DNA from: Bacteroidales bacterium
GTDB taxonomy: Bacteria; Bacteroidota; Bacteroidia; Bacteroidales; UBA4181
Assembly: GCA_031260845.1 (NCBI GenBank)
Contig: JAISKR010000038.1
Span: forward strand, 1-5,457
Length of the DNA: 5,457 nucleotides
Direction of reading: 5' to 3'
Of this stretch, positions 1-5,285 are shown piece by piece (the stretch's first letter is position 1; every line of letters begins with the position of its first letter). A program made the translations under genes and the position numbers. Below the pieces are notes generated by a model. It made no database searches and had not been told where the DNA came from. It saw nothing but the letters and a program-made list of their open reading frames with translations.

Positions 1-908
1 GTCAGGGTTTTCAATGCTGTATTTTCACTGAAAGGAATATTATTGTACATATTATAAACAAGACCAGTAAATATATTTCTACCCAAATACAATGTTTCTA
101 TCGGGGCATTCAAAAAATGATTACTTCCCGAAAAAGCCAAGTTTTCAGTTCCATCCTGTAAAGTAACAGTTTTCAAGAGGTTACAATTAGCAAATGCCTG
201 ACTGTCGATAGTCGTAACCAAACTTCCTATGGTTAAGGTTGTTAGAGTTGTTATTCCACTGAATGGATAATAGATTGTGCCGATGCCAACGCCTGTTTCT
301 AAGGTATAGTTTCGCCCCAAATGCAGCGTTTGAATGGGACAATTCTTAAACCAATCGCCATGATAAGTCGCGAAATAACTGCCATCTTCTTGATAACGAA
401 TAAACAACAAGTTCTTGTATCCGTTTTCTATTGTAACGGTTTTCAAACTTGTGCAATTCAAAAATGCCTCGCCTTCTATTGTGTGAACTGTATTAGGGAT
501 TGTTATAGCCGTAAAATTTGTATTTGTACAGTTATAAAATGCCTGCCTGCCAATTATGGTAACAGTGCTTGGAATTGTGGTGATTGTTTGCAAATTGCTA
601 CAATCGTGAAACGCACGATTTCCAATGTTCGTTACACCGTTTTGTATGGTAACGGTATAGATGCTTGTGCGTTCGGAATACCACGGTGCTTCGCCTTCGA
701 GAGAGTCCCAAAAATCAGCCATATTTCCGCTACCGTTTATGTACAACGTTGAGCCGTTTCGGTATGCCGTAACATTATTGCCGGCACTACTTCCGTCTGA
801 AATTTGCCAAGGACTGGATTGTGTTCCGTTTCCTGTCCACGCCACCGCTTTGTTTGTAAAGGCACAAAAGCATAAAGCCATTAGAATTGAAGTACAAATT
901 TTTCGCAT
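1..908 (-). CDS. BspA-like secreted leucine-rich repeat protein, C-terminus beyond the window
   Basis: This reading frame is open from the ATG at 908 to the window edge (302 codons), so the stop is not seen. Residues 1-23 form a Sec signal peptide: a short basic start (MRK), a hydrophobic core and an AVA cleavage site before Trp24. Residues about 24-80 are a small leader domain containing WTGNGTQSSPWQI. From about residue 82 the protein shows LRR_5/BspA-type repeats, with the pattern I-x-x-x-AF-x-x-C-x-x-L-x-x-I/V-x-I, for example IGNRAFHDCSNLQTI (95-109), IIGRQAFYNCTN (118-129), IEGEAFLNCTSLKTVTI (144-160) and IDSQAFANCNLLKTVTL (234-250). Proteins of this family are surface-exposed or secreted and often bind host or other cell surfaces; the partner here is unknown. 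The start is supported by an AGGAGG seven bases upstream and by the signal peptide beginning there. A C-terminal sorting domain is likely but lies outside the window. Confidence 0.9.
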   Translation of the reverse strand, partial: MRKICTSILMALCFCAFTNKAVAWTGNGTQSSPWQISDGSSAGNNVTAYRNGSTLYINGSGNMADFWDSLEGEAPWYSERTSIYTVTIQNGVTNIGNRAFHDCSNLQTITTIPSTVTIIGRQAFYNCTNTNFTAITIPNTVHTIEGEAFLNCTSLKTVTIENGYKNLLFIRYQEDGSYFATYHGDWFKNCPIQTLHLGRNYTLETGVGIGTIYYPFSGITTLTTLTIGSLVTTIDSQAFANCNLLKTVTLQDGTENLAFSGSNHFLNAPIETLYLGRNIFTGLVYNMYNNIPFSENTALKTL

Positions 909-911
909 TAT

Positions 912-989
912 TTATCCTCCTATCATTTTATTACTCCTACTCTTTTGGCTTTTCAGACTCGCCCGTTTTTGAAATGGTTTCTGCTCCAT
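912..989 (-). CDS. Possible 25-codon basic leader ORF upstream of the LRR gene
   Basis: An ATG at 989 opens 25 codons (MEQKPFQKRASLKSQ, then KSRSNKMIGG) ending in TAA at 914-912. One ATA codon separates this stop from the ATG of the LRR gene, and the two are in the same frame. The peptide is rich in Lys, Arg, Ser and Gln and has no hydrophobic segment. The LRR gene's Shine-Dalgarno lies within its last two codons, an arrangement that would allow termination-reinitiation coupling. No convincing ribosome site precedes its own ATG. A chance open stretch upstream of the true start is at least as likely. Confidence 0.2.
   Translation of the reverse strand: MEQKPFQKRASLKSQKSRSNKMIGG
916..921 (-). 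promoter_or_regulatory. Strong Shine-Dalgarno of the LRR protein gene
   Basis: On the minus strand AGGAGG lies seven bases before the ATG at 908, which fixes the start of the LRR gene. A near-perfect Shine-Dalgarno is noteworthy because Bacteroidetes genes generally lack one and rely on A-rich leaders; the other genes in this window show none this strong. The motif also overlaps the last codons (GGA GGA TAA) of a possible upstream leader ORF. Confidence 0.7.
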
Positions 990-1099
990 TGTACTACCAC
1001 AAGTAGCCACTGTACTGACATTCTCTCTTTGATACATAAAACACTGATTTTAAAATTTATACTAAAAATATTTACTGTTTATTTATTCGTATTTGGACA

Positions 1100-1128
1100 C
1101 AAAAAAAGCGGACTTACATTATCCGCTT
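1100..1128 (-). terminator. Rho-independent terminator of the structured RNA candidate
   Basis: Read on the minus strand, AAGCGGA (1128-1122) pairs with TCCGCTT (1112-1106) around a nine-base loop and runs straight into a T tract (1107-1101). This is a standard intrinsic terminator. On the plus strand the homopolymer precedes the stem, so it would not work in that direction. It lies directly after the rod-shaped RNA and about 190 bases before the LRR gene, so it could end an independent RNA or act as an attenuator in a long leader of that gene. Confidence 0.8.
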
Positions 1129-1235
1129 CAGAGGCATACCACTGCCCACAATAGTAAATAAGCAAGCCCGCGTTACCGCGAGCGTTCTACTTATTCTTAC
1201 TATTGTTTTAGAATGTGGTATTTTTCTGAAGCAAG

Positions 1236-1254
1236 AATAGCGTTTAACGCTATT
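1236..1254 (-). other. Near-perfect 9-bp inverted repeat (hairpin or operator)
   Basis: AATAGCGTT and AACGCTATT flank a single central base, giving a 19-base inverted repeat. In the minus-strand RNA it would form a seven-pair hairpin with a five-base loop (TTAAA), just 5' of the long rod. As DNA the same symmetry could be a binding site for a dimeric regulator, but its place inside the predicted transcript favours an RNA hairpin. Confidence 0.5.
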
Positions 1255-1306
1255 AATATGTCTTTTTACTTGATTATATCATATTATTAAAATTTATATT
1301 CAGGGA

Positions 1307-1314
1307 CAAAGATA
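1307..1314 (-). promoter_or_regulatory. Bacteroidetes-type -7 box (TATCTTTG) for the RNA candidate
   Basis: TATCTTTG on the minus strand matches the Bacteroidetes -7 consensus TAnnTTTG exactly. Transcription would start near 1300 and reach the terminator after about 200 bases. I see no clear TTG -33 element at the usual distance, so the call rests on the -7 box and on the downstream structure and terminator. Confidence 0.45.
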
Positions 1315-1353
1315 CAACTTTAATTTGCGCTCTATCGTTCATCCGTTTTATCA

Positions 1354-1536
1354 TTAACCATTTATCTTTCGTTCGTCAAACCGTTTTCCCTTTAACCCTT
1401 TTGTCCATTCGGAATTTTTTCTTTCCTTTCCTGTTTTTAAAGAACGGGGGTCTCCGCTGTATGTATCAAAACAATTCAACATTTCCCCAAATACTTGGGA
1501 AACATTTTCTGAAACGTTTTTTATATCTGATACCAT
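1354..1536 (-). CDS. Hypothetical 60-residue basic protein, doubtful
   Basis: An ATG at 1536 opens 60 codons ending in TAA. The product starts MVSDIKNVSENVSQVFGEML and ends in a very basic tail (residues about 32-60 rich in Lys, Arg and Gly). I do not recognise the family and see no signal peptide, membrane segment or zinc-binding pattern. In its favour, a TATGTTTG -7 box with an upstream TTG lies about 45 bases before the start, giving a short leader. Against it, there is no well-placed ribosome site (AAGG abuts the ATG) and the tail comes from a purine-rich, low-complexity stretch. It could be a real small protein, a decayed gene end or chance. Confidence 0.3.
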   Translation of the reverse strand: MVSDIKNVSENVSQVFGEMLNCFDTYSGDPRSLKTGKERKNSEWTKGLKGKRFDERKING

Positions 1537-1580
1537 CCTTACGAAATCTTTATTTAGTTTAACTTTTTAAAAAGAAAGTG

Positions 1581-1613
1581 CAAACATAAGCATAATTTTG
1601 ATAGGTTGTTCAA
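1581..1613 (-). promoter_or_regulatory. Promoter-like -33/-7 pair before the 60-codon ORF
   Basis: On the minus strand TTG (1613-1611) and TATGTTTG (1588-1581) are separated by 22 bases. The -7 box fits TAnnTTTG exactly; the spacing is slightly longer than the usual 19-21. A start near 1574 would give a leader of roughly 38 bases to the ATG at 1536. Transcription might also continue into the structured RNA region. Confidence 0.4.
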
Positions 1614-1633
1614 AAAAAAGAAAAATAATGGTG

Positions 1634-1689
1634 AAAAGGATAAAAGGATAAAGGGATAAAGGGATAAAGGGATAAAAGGATAAAAGGAC
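1634..1689. repeat. Tandem octamer repeat, seven copies of AAARGGAT
   Basis: Seven head-to-tail octamers occur without gaps: AAAAGGAT twice, AAAGGGAT three times, AAAAGGAT once, and a final AAAAGGAC. Only one position varies inside the array, in a symmetric pattern. It lies in the gap after the HyfC-like gene and is a candidate for copy-number variation between strains. Confidence 0.9.
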
Positions 1690-1712
1690 AATGTATCACT
1701 ATTGAATACATT
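1690..1712 (-). terminator. Weak AT-rich hairpin after the HyfC-like gene
   Basis: AATGTAT (1690-1696) and ATACATT (1706-1712) can form a seven-pair stem with a nine-base loop about 30 bases beyond the stop of the HyfC-like gene. On the minus strand it is followed by GTCCTTTTATCC, which is T-rich but interrupted. The stem is weak, so this is at best a poor terminator; no better one is visible for the amidase-to-HyfC gene group. Confidence 0.25.
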
Positions 1713-1745
1713 ATCAATTATCAATTATCAACTGTCAATTGTCAA
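1711..1745. repeat. Tandem heptamer repeat over the HyfC-like gene's stop codon
   Basis: Five consecutive heptamers read TTATCAA three times, then CTGTCAA and TTGTCAA. The array includes the TGA stop codon of the HyfC-like gene (1744-1742). Arrays of this sort are often seen between genes in Bacteroidetes. A related array lies at the stop codon of the neighbouring channel gene. Confidence 0.85.
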
Positions 1746-2638
1746 TTCATCAGCAGCACTCCGAAAAAAATCAGCAGGCTGACCGACGTGAGGGTGAAAA
1801 TAAACTGCGCGTTGTGGCTCATGCGGAAGCGGGCGCTGAACGATTCCATGCATCCGATGATGATGGCTGACAGCGCTTGAATGGCGAAAAACACCGGTAT
1901 CAGCAGAAAATATGACCACGACGGCTCCATGAAAAAATTGGCGATGAGCGCTCCGTAAACGGCAAATTTCAGACTTCCGGCGTACATGATGAGTCCAAGG
2001 TCGAAGCCGCTGTTGTCCAATATCATCACCTCATGCACCATTGTCAGTTCGAGGTGGGTTTTGGGGTCGTCCACCGGCAGGCGGCTGTTCTCTATGGCGA
2101 CAATCAGCAGCAGCACATAACCCGCCAAGCCTGCCAGCGCATAAGACACGGGACCGGAAAAATGAAACGCCGAATATATGTCGTAAAACGACGTGTAGCC
2201 CGTGAGCAGGGCAAACGAGCCGATGAGAATGAAGAAAGCAGGCTCTACCAACATGGAAAACAGGGCTTCGCGGCTGGCGCCCATCCCTTCAAAACTGCTG
2301 CCTGTGTCCATTGCCATCAGGATGATGAAGAATTTGCCTACTGCCAACAGATAGGCGAACACGATAAAGTCGCCGTCGAAGGACAGCAAGCCTTTGCTGC
2401 TGCCAAACGGCACTAAAAAGGCGGCAAACAGCATGGACGAGAAATAAATGACCGGCGCTATGCGGAAAATCGGCGTGGTCACTTTGCTATATACCGAGCC
2501 TTTGCCGAACAGACGCAGGTAATCGTACACCGGTTGCAGGACGCCGGGACCTTTGCGTCCGGACAGGATGCTTTTCGTCCGCCCGATAATGCCTGCAAAA
2601 AACAGGCTGGCAATGAAAATCAAAATAAGGCTCAACAT
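1742..2638 (-). CDS. HyfC/HycD/NuoH-like membrane subunit of a group 4 hydrogenase or complex I-type enzyme
   Basis: The 298-residue product belongs to the respiratory complex I subunit 1 family (NuoH, HycD, HyfC), which anchors the hydrophilic arm in the membrane and forms the entry to the proton path. It has about eight hydrophobic segments (roughly 1-19, 61-78, 91-110, 127-147, 167-182, 215-235, 243-263, 279-297). Family motifs are clear: GRKGPGVLQPVYDYLRL (27-43), DTGSSFEGMGASRE (111-124) and ENSRLPVDDPKTHLELTMVHE (183-203, the acidic loop). The form ENSRxPVDDPxTHLELT is closer to HyfC/HycD than to true NuoH, and the length near 300 fits. The open frame extends to a TTG at 2644, but the ATG at 2638 begins a good membrane segment and is preferred. 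The upstream channel gene ends 27 bases before it, suggesting cotranscription. No partner subunit (catalytic, iron-sulfur or antiporter-like) is seen in the window. Confidence 0.88.
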   Translation of the reverse strand: MLSLILIFIASLFFAGIIGRTKSILSGRKGPGVLQPVYDYLRLFGKGSVYSKVTTPIFRIAPVIYFSSMLFAAFLVPFGSSKGLLSFDGDFIVFAYLLAVGKFFIILMAMDTGSSFEGMGASREALFSMLVEPAFFILIGSFALLTGYTSFYDIYSAFHFSGPVSYALAGLAGYVLLLIVAIENSRLPVDDPKTHLELTMVHEVMILDNSGFDLGLIMYAGSLKFAVYGALIANFFMEPSWSYFLLIPVFFAIQALSAIIIGCMESFSARFRMSHNAQFIFTLTSVSLLIFFGVLLMN

Positions 2639-2641
2639 ATT

Positions 2642-2669
2642 CAATTACGAATTATCAATTACGAATTAC
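2642..2669. repeat. Tandem 14-mer (four heptads) filling the gap between the channel and HyfC-like genes
   Basis: The 14-mer CAATTACGAATTAT occurs at 2642-2655 and again at 2656-2669 with one change in the last base; each splits into heptads of the form (C/G)AATTA(C/T). It covers the whole intergenic gap and the TAA stop of the channel gene (2668-2666), and it occupies the place where the HyfC-like gene's ribosome site would be, so that gene has no Shine-Dalgarno. Confidence 0.85.
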
Positions 2670-3694
2670 GTTGTTTTTTCGAGATAGACCGTTTGCGTGG
2701 GGAAGGCAAAGTTCAAACCTGCCGCATTGAAGCGGGACAGCACTTCCAAGTTCACTTTCGAGGTGGTTTCGTAATTGTTCTCGCCTTTTTTAATGTAATA
2801 CCAATAGGTGAGAATCAGCGCCGAATCGCCAAAATCAGAAAAATAAACATTTGTAGTGGCTTCCAATTCCGTCATGGATTGCGGAAGGGCTTTCAGAATC
2901 GCAATCGCTTCCGTCATTTTTTGGGGCGTGGTATCGTAAGTAAGCCCTAAATTCAGGATTACCCTTCTGTTTGGCTCTATGGTCACATTGACCACCGAGG
3001 CGTCCATGAGTTTGAAGTTGGGAACGGTCACAATGCGGTTTTCCATCGTCTTGATGCGGGTGCTGCGAAGTCCTATGTCCTGCACATTACCTTCAAAGCT
3101 GTCGAATTTAATGTAGTCGCCTATTCGGAACGGTCCGTCGGTATAAATGGTGATGCCTCCGAAAATGTTTTTGATGGTATCCTGCGCCGCCAAGGCTACT
3201 GCCATACCTCCAACGCCCAAAGCGCCCAACAGAGTGGTCACTTGCACGCCAACATTGCCCAATGCCGTGACAATACCGATAATCCATATCGCGATGACGA
3301 ATCCTCGCCTGATTAGCGGCAGCAGTCGGCTGTTGAGCCTCCGGCTTCCGTATTCGTCAATCAGTCCGGCGATAAATTTGGAAATAAACCATGTCACATT
3401 GATGACGATCAGTATCTGATAGGCTTTCCAAATCGTATAATCCACATTTCCATCCAAGTTCAGGCGATGCACCGCCACCCATATAGCAACGAGCATGATG
3501 CCCAGCACCAACGGTCTTTCCAACGACTCGGACAACAAGTCGTCTAATCGACTTTTGCTGTTCTCTGTAATTTTTCTCACTACTCGTCTGTTAAACAGTA
3601 CGATACACTTATTGATAATAATGGCTGACGCAATGATTATCAATGAAATTCCCCAATCTTTCAGGGTATTGCCAAAAAATATTTGCTCCAACAT
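2666..3694 (-). CDS. Mechanosensitive ion channel of the MscS family
   Basis: The 342-residue protein is an MscS-type channel, which opens under membrane tension and releases solutes on osmotic downshift. It shows N-terminal hydrophobic segments at about 15-34, 61-80, 88-113 and 131-148, then the pore helix at about 153-171 with the Gly/Ala packing of TTLLGALGVGGMAVALAAQ, followed by DTIKNIFGG (172-180). The beta domain follows with FRIGDYIKF (189-197) and ENRIVTVPNFKLMD (218-231), then a C-terminal alpha/beta domain ending in FPTQTVYLE. It is longer than E. coli MscS (286 residues) because of extra N-terminal helices, placing it among the medium-sized homologues. The ATG at 3694 gives a plausible short cytoplasmic or periplasmic start before the first helix. 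It follows the amidase gene by 79 bases with no obvious terminator between, so both may share a transcript. Confidence 0.95.
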   Translation of the reverse strand: MLEQIFFGNTLKDWGISLIIIASAIIINKCIVLFNRRVVRKITENSKSRLDDLLSESLERPLVLGIMLVAIWVAVHRLNLDGNVDYTIWKAYQILIVINVTWFISKFIAGLIDEYGSRRLNSRLLPLIRRGFVIAIWIIGIVTALGNVGVQVTTLLGALGVGGMAVALAAQDTIKNIFGGITIYTDGPFRIGDYIKFDSFEGNVQDIGLRSTRIKTMENRIVTVPNFKLMDASVVNVTIEPNRRVILNLGLTYDTTPQKMTEAIAILKALPQSMTELEATTNVYFSDFGDSALILTYWYYIKKGENNYETTSKVNLEVLSRFNAAGLNFAFPTQTVYLEKTT

Positions 3695-3773
3695 GATATT
3701 AAAAATTTAATTAAATGATGATTACATTAGCGATATATTAATGACGCCTTGCGGCTTAAATAGACTGTTTTGC

Positions 3774-4958
3774 TCATTTTGCCGTTCCTCCTTTTTTCAA
3801 TGCCTCGCTTGTCTGCACCAATTTTCCGTTGATGATGCCCATCACAAAAGCGTCTTTGAAATCGTTTCGGGCTTTTTTGCAGGTGGCTTGCGCCTCGTCG
3901 TAACTGGCAGTGCGTCCTATGATGTATTTATAGAAGTTGGGCGAGGATTGTATGCACTCCACTCCTTTGTACTTCTTGAAATTATTGGGATGGGTATCCA
4001 TCGGTTTGGCAGAGGTGGCTATCTGTACGCAAAATTCCACTTTGTCCGCATGAATCTCCGCCACTTGCGGCTTTTTTTGATGCGTTGCTGTGTCTGTCAC
4101 CTGTTTTTCGGGCGTTTTTTCTTCCTTTTCAGAAAGAATGGCGGGTTTCGTCACATTTCGCTCGTCAATCTTCGACTTATACGCGCAAAAGGCTTTGAAA
4201 ATGGATGACGCCAATTCTTCCTTCCCGCTTTTGGACGATATGTAATTCTCTTCTTCTTCATTGGAAATGAAACCCACTTCCACCAACACACTGGGCATGG
4301 TGGTCTTCCACAACACCACGAAATTAGCCTGACGCACGCCTCGGTCGATGCGCTTTGCAGTTGTGGTGAACTGTTCCTGCATTTCGGCGGCAAAACTAAG
4401 GCTCTGGTTGAGGTAGGCGTTCTGCAAAAGCGAAAAATAAATGTAGGATTCGGTTGAATTGTCAAATCCCGCGTAACGCTCCGTATAATCGTCTTCTATC
4501 AGGATAACAGAGTTTTCGAGTTTGGCAACCGCCATGTTTTCTTCCGTTTTGCTGTTTCCCATCACATACGTTTCAGCGCCGACGGCTGTTTTTTTCGGGT
4601 TGGCGTTGGCATGAATGGAAATGAACAGGTTTGCCTGCGCTTTGTTGGCTATGTCGCCGCGTTTCGCCAAATCCACAAAAACGTCTTTGTTGCGGGTGTA
4701 TATCACCTTTATCTCAGGATATTTTTGCTGTATCATCTTTCCCACCTGCAAAGCGATGGACAGCACAATATCTTTTTCCCGTGAATGTAAGCCAACAGCG
4801 CCCGGGTCTTTGCCGCCATGTCCGGCGTCAAGCACTACTGTTCGCAGCACTTCCGACGATTCCTGTGCCGCCACAGGAAAAATCAAGACAATTGCAAGCA
4901 TCGTTAAACACAAAAAACGACCTGTGTACCTGCTGTATAATAGATAATTACCTCTCAA
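3774..4958 (-). CDS. N-acetylmuramoyl-L-alanine amidase (Amidase_3) with C-terminal SPOR-like domain
   Basis: This exported zinc amidase cleaves the bond between MurNAc and the stem peptide of peptidoglycan, usually during cell separation. Residues about 12-31 are a signal peptide (RYTGRF, hydrophobic core, VAA before Gln32). The Amidase_3 domain spans about 39-261: VVLDAGHGGKDPGAVG (41-56) supplies zinc ligand His47, SREKD gives Glu61, SIHANAN (114-120) gives His116, and VEVGFISN (226-233) holds the catalytic Glu227. An insert at about 134-215 (GFDNSTESYI, LLQNAYLNQSL) resembles that of Bacteroidetes amidases and may be regulatory. A charged linker (265-303) leads to a SPOR-like domain (about 307-381, VEFCVQIATSAKP to MGIINGKL) expected to bind denuded glycan at the septum. 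The start is a TTG: an in-frame stop lies seven codons upstream, and the first internal ATG (residue 20) would cut the signal peptide in half. A TAACTTTG box precedes it. Confidence 0.93.
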   Translation of the reverse strand: MRGNYLLYSRYTGRFLCLTMLAIVLIFPVAAQESSEVLRTVVLDAGHGGKDPGAVGLHSREKDIVLSIALQVGKMIQQKYPEIKVIYTRNKDVFVDLAKRGDIANKAQANLFISIHANANPKKTAVGAETYVMGNSKTEENMAVAKLENSVILIEDDYTERYAGFDNSTESYIYFSLLQNAYLNQSLSFAAEMQEQFTTTAKRIDRGVRQANFVVLWKTTMPSVLVEVGFISNEEEENYISSKSGKEELASSIFKAFCAYKSKIDERNVTKPAILSEKEEKTPEKQVTDTATHQKKPQVAEIHADKVEFCVQIATSAKPMDTHPNNFKKYKGVECIQSSPNFYKYIIGRTASYDEAQATCKKARNDFKDAFVMGIINGKLVQTSEALKKGGTAK

Positions 4959-4991
4959 TTGAATACTGTTTTTACATTAAAAAACACCGTG

Positions 4992-4999
4992 CAAAGTTA
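4992..4999 (-). promoter_or_regulatory. Bacteroidetes-type -7 box (TAACTTTG) for the amidase
   Basis: TAACTTTG on the minus strand matches TAnnTTTG exactly and lies 33 bases before the TTG start, which would give a leader of about 28 bases. The upstream DNA is AT-rich, but no clear -33 TTG is seen. Its position supports a start near 4958 rather than the internal ATG. Confidence 0.5.
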
Positions 5000-5052
5000 C
5001 GAAAATCATTCATTTTTTTTGATAATTTTATTATTACCTATAAACTTATTCT

Positions 5053-5060
5053 TATATTTG
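5053..5060 (+). promoter_or_regulatory. Distal -7 box (TATATTTG) facing the sigma factor gene
   Basis: TATATTTG fits TAnnTTTG exactly on the plus strand, 53 bases from the opposing amidase box. It would produce a leader of about 220 bases containing the C tract and hairpin. No good -33 element is at the right distance, and a second, closer candidate exists. Confidence 0.4.
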
Positions 5061-5158
5061 CCTCGTTAAAAGTGTCCATTGATGATGATTGGTAGCCCGC
5101 ATATAGCGTCTTTTTCGCCTTCAAAACCCTCGCAAATGGTTGATTTTACTGGCATTTA

Positions 5159-5169
5159 CCCCCCCCCCC
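5159..5169 (+). repeat. Homopolymer of 11 cytosines in the sigma factor leader region
   Basis: An uninterrupted run of eleven C lies about 117 bases before the sigma factor ATG and directly abuts a hairpin. Such tracts are prone to slippage in replication and in sequencing. It is outside any credible coding region, so a change in length would alter spacing, not a reading frame. Confidence 0.9.
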
Positions 5170-5192
5170 AACTCGCTAATAATAAGCGAGTT
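5170..5192 (+). other. Hairpin in the sigma factor upstream region
   Basis: AACTCGCT (5170-5177) and AGCGAGTT (5185-5192) form a perfect eight-pair stem with a seven-base loop. It begins right after the C tract and no T tract follows, so it is not a terminator. If transcribed from the distal box it would be a leader structure; otherwise it could be a regulator binding site between the divergent genes. Confidence 0.55.
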
Positions 5193-5233
5193 ACGGCGCT
5201 TTTCCGTTGTGCGGCGCACCGGTTGTGTGTGTG

Positions 5234-5263
5234 TTGTTTCGCAGGAAACGTTGGGTATATTTC
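5234..5263 (+). promoter_or_regulatory. Proximal promoter candidate of the ECF sigma factor gene
   Basis: TTG (5234-5236) and TATATTTC (5256-5263) are 19 bases apart, the spacing typical of Bacteroidetes promoters; the -7 box differs from TAnnTTTG only in the last base. Transcription would begin near 5270, leaving a short leader to the ATG at 5286. Small inverted repeat GTTTC/GAAAC (5236-5249) lies between the two boxes. Confidence 0.4.
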
Positions 5264-5285
5264 CTTTTAAAACTGTTGAAACAAG

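Larger units (their letters stand above)
1100..1300 (-). ncRNA. Candidate structured small RNA, about 200 nt, family not identified
   Basis: The minus strand can fold into one long rod. GCTTCAGA (1232-1225) pairs with TCTGAAGC (1132-1125). After a 3x3 internal loop ATACCAC (1221-1215) pairs with GTGGTAT (1142-1136). After an 8x5 internal loop ACAATAGTA (1206-1198) pairs with TACTATTGT (1156-1148), and after a two-base bulge AATAAG (1195-1190) pairs with CTTATT (1162-1157). The tip is GCTCGCG (1183-1177), loop GTAA, CGCGGGC (1172-1166). The tip contains a G-U pair that would be an A-C mismatch on the plus strand, and a GNRA loop only on the minus strand, so the minus strand is the RNA. A further hairpin (1254-1236) lies 5' of the rod, a terminator follows, and a TATCTTTG box precedes it. 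The 5' end is estimated from that box. Size and rod shape recall 6S RNA, but I see no diagnostic 6S sequence. A regulatory leader of the LRR gene is the main alternative. Confidence 0.6.

Noticed and set aside
321..972. Plus-strand open frames across the left region
   Set aside because: They lie opposite the LRR gene, whose minus-strand frame is open for 302 codons with a signal peptide, Shine-Dalgarno and family repeats; the plus-strand products are Cys-rich and lack sense.
1052..1059. TAAATTTT as a -7 box for the LRR gene
   Set aside because: It matches seven of eight positions, but the region is so AT-rich that such matches are expected, and no TTG element lies at the right distance.
1125..1232. 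Rod-shaped RNA taken as the SRP (4.5S) RNA
   Set aside because: The size and tetraloop fit loosely, but the conserved apical motif with GGAA loop and adjacent asymmetric loop is absent; the tip here is a plain GC helix capped by GUAA.
1100..1300. Retron-type or CRISPR-associated RNA
   Set aside because: No reverse transcriptase, Cas gene or repeat-spacer array is in the window, and the rod lacks flanking inverted arms with a branching guanosine context.
3695..3773. Terminator between the amidase and channel genes
   Set aside because: The only GC hairpin (GCC-GCAA-GGC) has three pairs and no T tract, so it would not stop transcription.
5079..5270. 63-codon plus-strand frame running through the C tract up to the sigma factor gene
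   Set aside because: Its product has no recognisable feature, the proline run comes from the C tract, and no ribosome site precedes it. It overlaps the candidate proximal promoter of the sigma factor gene.
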